Source: Kaistella yonginensis
GTDB taxonomy: Bacteria > Bacteroidota > Bacteroidia > Flavobacteriales > Weeksellaceae
Direction: 5' to 3'
Length of the DNA: 64,000 bases
Assembly (NCBI RefSeq): GCF_030409525.1
Contig: NZ_JAUFQB010000060.1
Span: forward strand, 1-64,000
Within the stretch, counting starts at the first letter, position 1. Every line of letters begins with the position of its first letter. Shown here piece by piece: positions 61,551-64,000 of this stretch. Below the pieces are notes generated by a model. The model was not told the DNA's origin. It was given only the letters and a program-made list of their open reading frames with translations, and searched no databases. The position numbers were made by a program, and so were the translations under genes.

Positions 61551-61673
61551 ATGAAGAAAACGTACAATATCAACATTAATAAAACCCTACTTCGATGTTT
61601 TTTCACTGCTCTTTTTTATTTTTCTATTTTTGCACTCTTTAAAAAACTTTATTCGAAAGTATTGAAAAATTAA
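61551..61673 (+). CDS. Possible small membrane peptide (40 residues)
   Basis: ATG 61551 to TAA 61673 encodes 40 residues: a basic N-terminus (MKKTYNININK), a hydrophobic core CFFTALFYFSIFALF, and a basic tail KKLYSKVLKN. That is the layout of small single-pass peptides. The sequence is AT-rich, so it may be chance. It ends 24 bp before the SulP gene and overlaps that gene's putative -7 element. Confidence 0.25.
   Translation: MKKTYNININKTLLRCFFTALFYFSIFALFKKLYSKVLKN
61625..61632 (+). promoter_or_regulatory. -7 element of the SulP gene
   Basis: TATTTTTG matches TAnnTTTG, 65 bases before the SulP ATG. Confidence 0.4.
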
Positions 61674-61697
61674 GACAACGATTCCGTTGAAAACCAT

Positions 61698-63230
61698 ATG
61701 AAATTAGTCCTCAACTTATTCGACTTCAACCAGAAAGTAAACTATAGAAATGAAATATTAGCCGGTTTGACTGTTGCTATGACCATGATTCCAGAATCGT
61801 TGTCATTTGCTATTTTGGCGGGATTTCCGCCGTTGGTCGGTTTATATGCTGCGTTTATTGCGGGCTTAATCACTGCTATTTTCGGCGGAAGACCGGGCAT
61901 GGTTTCTGGTGGCGCGGGTGCAACGGTAATCGTTTTAATTGCACTGATGCGATCTGATGGACTGGAATATGTTTTTGCAGCAGTAGCGCTCGCCGGGGTG
62001 ATTCAAATTTTAATTGGCTTATTTAAATTCAGCAAATTTATTCGATTAGTTCCACAACCTGTGATGTACGGTTTTGTCAATGGTTTATCGATCATTATTT
62101 TCATGTCGCAGCTCGATCAGTTTAAAGTACTTACGAATGGTCAACTCACTTGGCTTCAAGGGGAACCCTTAATGATTATGATCGGATTGGTTGCGTTAAC
62201 CATTGCTATCGTGGTATTATTTCCAAAAATAACTAAAAAAATTCCTGCCTCTTTGGTTGCAATTATGGTGGTTTTTGCGCTGGTGGTCGTTTTGGGAATC
62301 AATACCAAAACAGTTCAGGATATTGCTTCCATCGAAGGTGGTTTTCCTCCATTTCATATTCCCAATATCCCATTTACGCTGGAGGCTTTCAAAACAATTC
62401 TACCGTACTCGTTAATTTTTGCAGCGGTTGGCTTAACAGAGGGACTTTTAACTCTGAATTTAGTAGATGAAATGACCGGTACCAAAGGAAACGGAAATCG
62501 TGAATGTATCGCTCAGGGAACCTCGAATATCGCAAATGGTTTCTTTTTCGGGATGGGTGGTTGCCCGATGATTGCGCAAACTTTGGTGAATCTTTCTGCC
62601 GGTTCACGTGCAAGGCTTTCTGGAATTATCGCTGCAATTACGATTTTACTTATTATTCTATTCGGGGCACCAATTATTGGTCAGTTGCCCATGGCAGCTT
62701 TAGTTGGCGTAATGATTATGGTCGCACTGGGCACTTTTGAATGGGCAAGTTTTCGGATTGTAAGAAAGATGCCACGACATGACATTTTCGTTCTTATTCT
62801 TACCGCTGCCATTACGGTTTTGCTTCATAATCTTGCGCTGGCGGTGTTGATTGGTGTTATTATTTCGGCCTTGGTGTTTGCCTGGGAAAGTGCTAAAAGA
62901 ATCCGCGCCAGAACGTATATCGATGCAGCAGGAATAAAACATTACGATATTTACGGGCCGCTTTTTTTTGGATCTGTAATGGCTTTCTCAGAAAAATTTA
63001 AGATTGATGAAGACCCCAAGCAAATTATTATTAATTTTAAAGAATCCCGGGTCTCAGATATGTCTGCAATTGATGTTCTAAATACCATCACCAAAAAATA
63101 CAGCGACGCTGGAAAAACCGTTCACCTTCAGAATCTAAGTGCCGACTGTGTGCGCCTTTTAAACAAAGCAGAAGCGGTAATAGAAGTCAACATCATCAAA
63201 GATCCCGAATATTTAGTCGCAATTGATTAA
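61698..63230 (+). CDS. SulP-family inorganic anion transporter with STAS domain
   Basis: 510 residues: a membrane domain of about 11-14 segments in which the SulP pattern VAMTMIPESLSFAILAGFPP appears near residue 27, and GLITAIFGGRPGMVSGGAGA follows, then a cytoplasmic STAS domain (about 420-510, with SRVSDMSAIDVLNTITKK). It would carry sulfate, bicarbonate or a related anion, most likely by H+ or Na+ symport. The 0.3-kb region upstream is gene-free apart from a possible 40-residue peptide. Confidence 0.93.
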   Translation: MKLVLNLFDFNQKVNYRNEILAGLTVAMTMIPESLSFAILAGFPPLVGLYAAFIAGLITAIFGGRPGMVSGGAGATVIVLIALMRSDGLEYVFAAVALAGVIQILIGLFKFSKFIRLVPQPVMYGFVNGLSIIIFMSQLDQFKVLTNGQLTWLQGEPLMIMIGLVALTIAIVVLFPKITKKIPASLVAIMVVFALVVVLGINTKTVQDIASIEGGFPPFHIPNIPFTLEAFKTILPYSLIFAAVGLTEGLLTLNLVDEMTGTKGNGNRECIAQGTSNIANGFFFGMGGCPMIAQTLVNLSAGSRARLSGIIAAITILLIILFGAPIIGQLPMAALVGVMIMVALGTFEWASFRIVRKMPRHDIFVLILTAAITVLLHNLALAVLIGVIISALVFAWESAKRIRARTYIDAAGIKHYDIYGPLFFGSVMAFSEKFKIDEDPKQIIINFKESRVSDMSAIDVLNTITKKYSDAGKTVHLQNLSADCVRLLNKAEAVIEVNIIKDPEYLVAID

Positions 63231-63279
63231 TAGAGGGTGCCCCGAGAATTATAAATTTAAAAGTGAATTATTCTAAGGG

Positions 63280-63591
63280 TTAATTCCAGAAATAGGTCGA
63301 TAAAAAATGGGCGACGCGATTCATATCTTGGCGCATAGAAAATGCGAGCAGGCATTTCAACTGAATAAGAATCGGCTCAAAACCATTGGCCAGTTTTAGA
63401 AATTCACGCTCTGGGATTATGCCATAGCATTTTCCTTGGTGCAAAAGATTAAGCGTTTTATCTCCCAGCTCCACCGATATATTGCCTACTTTCTTATAAA
63501 AAGTATAATCACTAATTTTCACAAAGCCATCTTCCAACATTTCGGAAATAAGTTTGCTAAAGAGTTTTTGTCCTTCTGGAGATAAATTCAT
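63280..63591 (-). CDS. Hypothetical protein
   Basis: 103 residues, no signal peptide, one domain of mixed helix and strand: a helical N-terminus (SPEGQKLFSKLISEMLEDGF), a beta part, and a C-terminal helical end with FSMRQDMNRVAHFLSTYF. I do not recognise it. It has its own -7 element at 63619-63626 and is divergent from the HD-domain gene. Confidence 0.7.
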   Translation of the reverse strand: MNLSPEGQKLFSKLISEMLEDGFVKISDYTFYKKVGNISVELGDKTLNLLHQGKCYGIIPEREFLKLANGFEPILIQLKCLLAFSMRQDMNRVAHFLSTYFWN

Positions 63592-63618
63592 AATACTAAA
63601 ATTGCCATTGTAAAATTA

Positions 63619-63626
63619 CAAAAATA
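63619..63626 (-). promoter_or_regulatory. -7 element of the 103-residue protein gene
   Basis: The minus strand reads TATTTTTG, matching TAnnTTTG, 27 bases before the start codon. Confidence 0.45.
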
Positions 63627-63717
63627 GATTGAATGCGCATTTTAATGGTTTTAGTCCGTTTATTTCTGAATAATTAATATTGAAAATTCTTGTATATTGC
63701 ATCTATAATTAAATCAA

Positions 63718-64000
63718 ATGACGAAAGAAGAAATGCTTAACAAAGCCATAAAACTTGCCCAGAAAGCACATAAAGGACAGACCGATAAGTTTGGAACACC
63801 GTATATCGGTCATGTCATGCGCGTGATGAACGCAGGGAAAACCTACGATGAAAAAATGGTGGGCGTGTTGCATGATATACTCGAAGATTGTCCAGAAATA
63901 ACCGAAGAAACTTTAAAAGAAGAAGGCTTTTCTGAAGAAGTGATTTTTGCCATTAAATGTATAACAAAAACGGCAGATGATATGGATTATACCGAATTTA
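63718..64000 (+). CDS. HD-domain hydrolase, SpoT/MESH1-like, cut by window end
   Basis: Starts at ATG 63718 (MTKEEMLNKAIKLAQ) and runs off the window after 94 codons. It carries the HD signature: His18 in KAHKGQ, His32 in IGHVMRVM, and His52-Asp53 in LHDILED with the ED pair. This matches the (p)ppGpp hydrolase domain of SpoT/MESH1-type proteins. Whether a synthetase domain follows lies outside the window; small stand-alone HD hydrolases are common in this group. Confidence 0.85.
   Translation, partial: MTKEEMLNKAIKLAQKAHKGQTDKFGTPYIGHVMRVMNAGKTYDEKMVGVLHDILEDCPEITEETLKEEGFSEEVIFAIKCITKTADDMDYTEF

Larger units (their letters stand above)
61388..61697. other. Intergenic region upstream of the SulP gene
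   Basis: 310 bp with a possible 40-codon frame at 61551-61673 and a -7 element at 61625-61632; otherwise nothing I can name. Confidence 0.5.

Overview
The window looks like chromosome of a member of the Bacteroidota, most likely class Flavobacteriia and the Chryseobacterium/Kaistella group. The support is: low G+C by eye, a T9SS C-terminal sorting domain, TonB-dependent receptors, many lipoproteins with short Bacteroidota-style signal peptides, TAnnTTTG-type -7 promoter elements, a short archaeal/eukaryote-like prolyl-tRNA synthetase, and monomeric isocitrate dehydrogenase. The placement is inference from gene content; no rRNA or tRNA gene was seen.

Layout. 0.2-4 kb: glycosyltransferase, THUMP RNA methyltransferase, SAM methyltransferase, ZIP metal transporter. 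4-12.5 kb: FadL-like porin with a Tyr-rich lipoprotein, proS, a DUF937-OmpA protein, grpE-dnaJ and a 1-Cys-clade peroxiredoxin. 12.9-17.7 kb: icd, lipoproteins, and an ECF sigma factor with a membrane partner. 17.8-22.9 kb: T9SS-exported BNR-repeat protein and a TonB receptor. 23-31 kb: pseudouridine synthase, UbiA-like prenyltransferase, mevalonate kinase, two MFS transporters, a thiolase and a bifunctional nuclease. 31-41 kb: etfBA, SDR, M20 dipeptidase, THUMP-like methyltransferase, udk-divIC-mutA, a SanA-like protein and a ferredoxin reductase. 41-44 kb: TlpA-like lipoprotein and a FecCD-type ABC importer split by a dead GxxExxY gene. 44-51 kb: marR-fadN-fadA-fadE fatty-acid oxidation operon carrying two inserted four-helix-bundle genes. 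51-55 kb: a repeat-rich accessory stretch with a 22-bp-period tandem array, an unknown 160-aa protein and a TonB receptor gene broken by one amber codon. 55-64 kb: secreted and membrane proteins, pterin dehydratase, alanine racemase overlapping an M20 amidohydrolase, a SulP transporter, and an HD-domain gene cut by the window edge.

How the parts connect. The clearest system is a beta-oxidation regulon. A perfect 18-bp palindrome, TACTATGCATGCATAGTA, lies upstream of etfB. Two near-identical copies, centred 84 bp apart, lie upstream of the marR-fad operon about 11 kb away. The simplest reading is that the MarR protein represses its own fadNAE operon and, in trans, the electron-transfer flavoprotein that accepts electrons from FadE. 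Other items worth a second look are the 22-bp tandem array, the cassette-like four-helix-bundle insertions (one between 31-bp direct repeats), the amber-interrupted TonB receptor, and two promoters placed so close to the start codon that the mRNAs should be leaderless.
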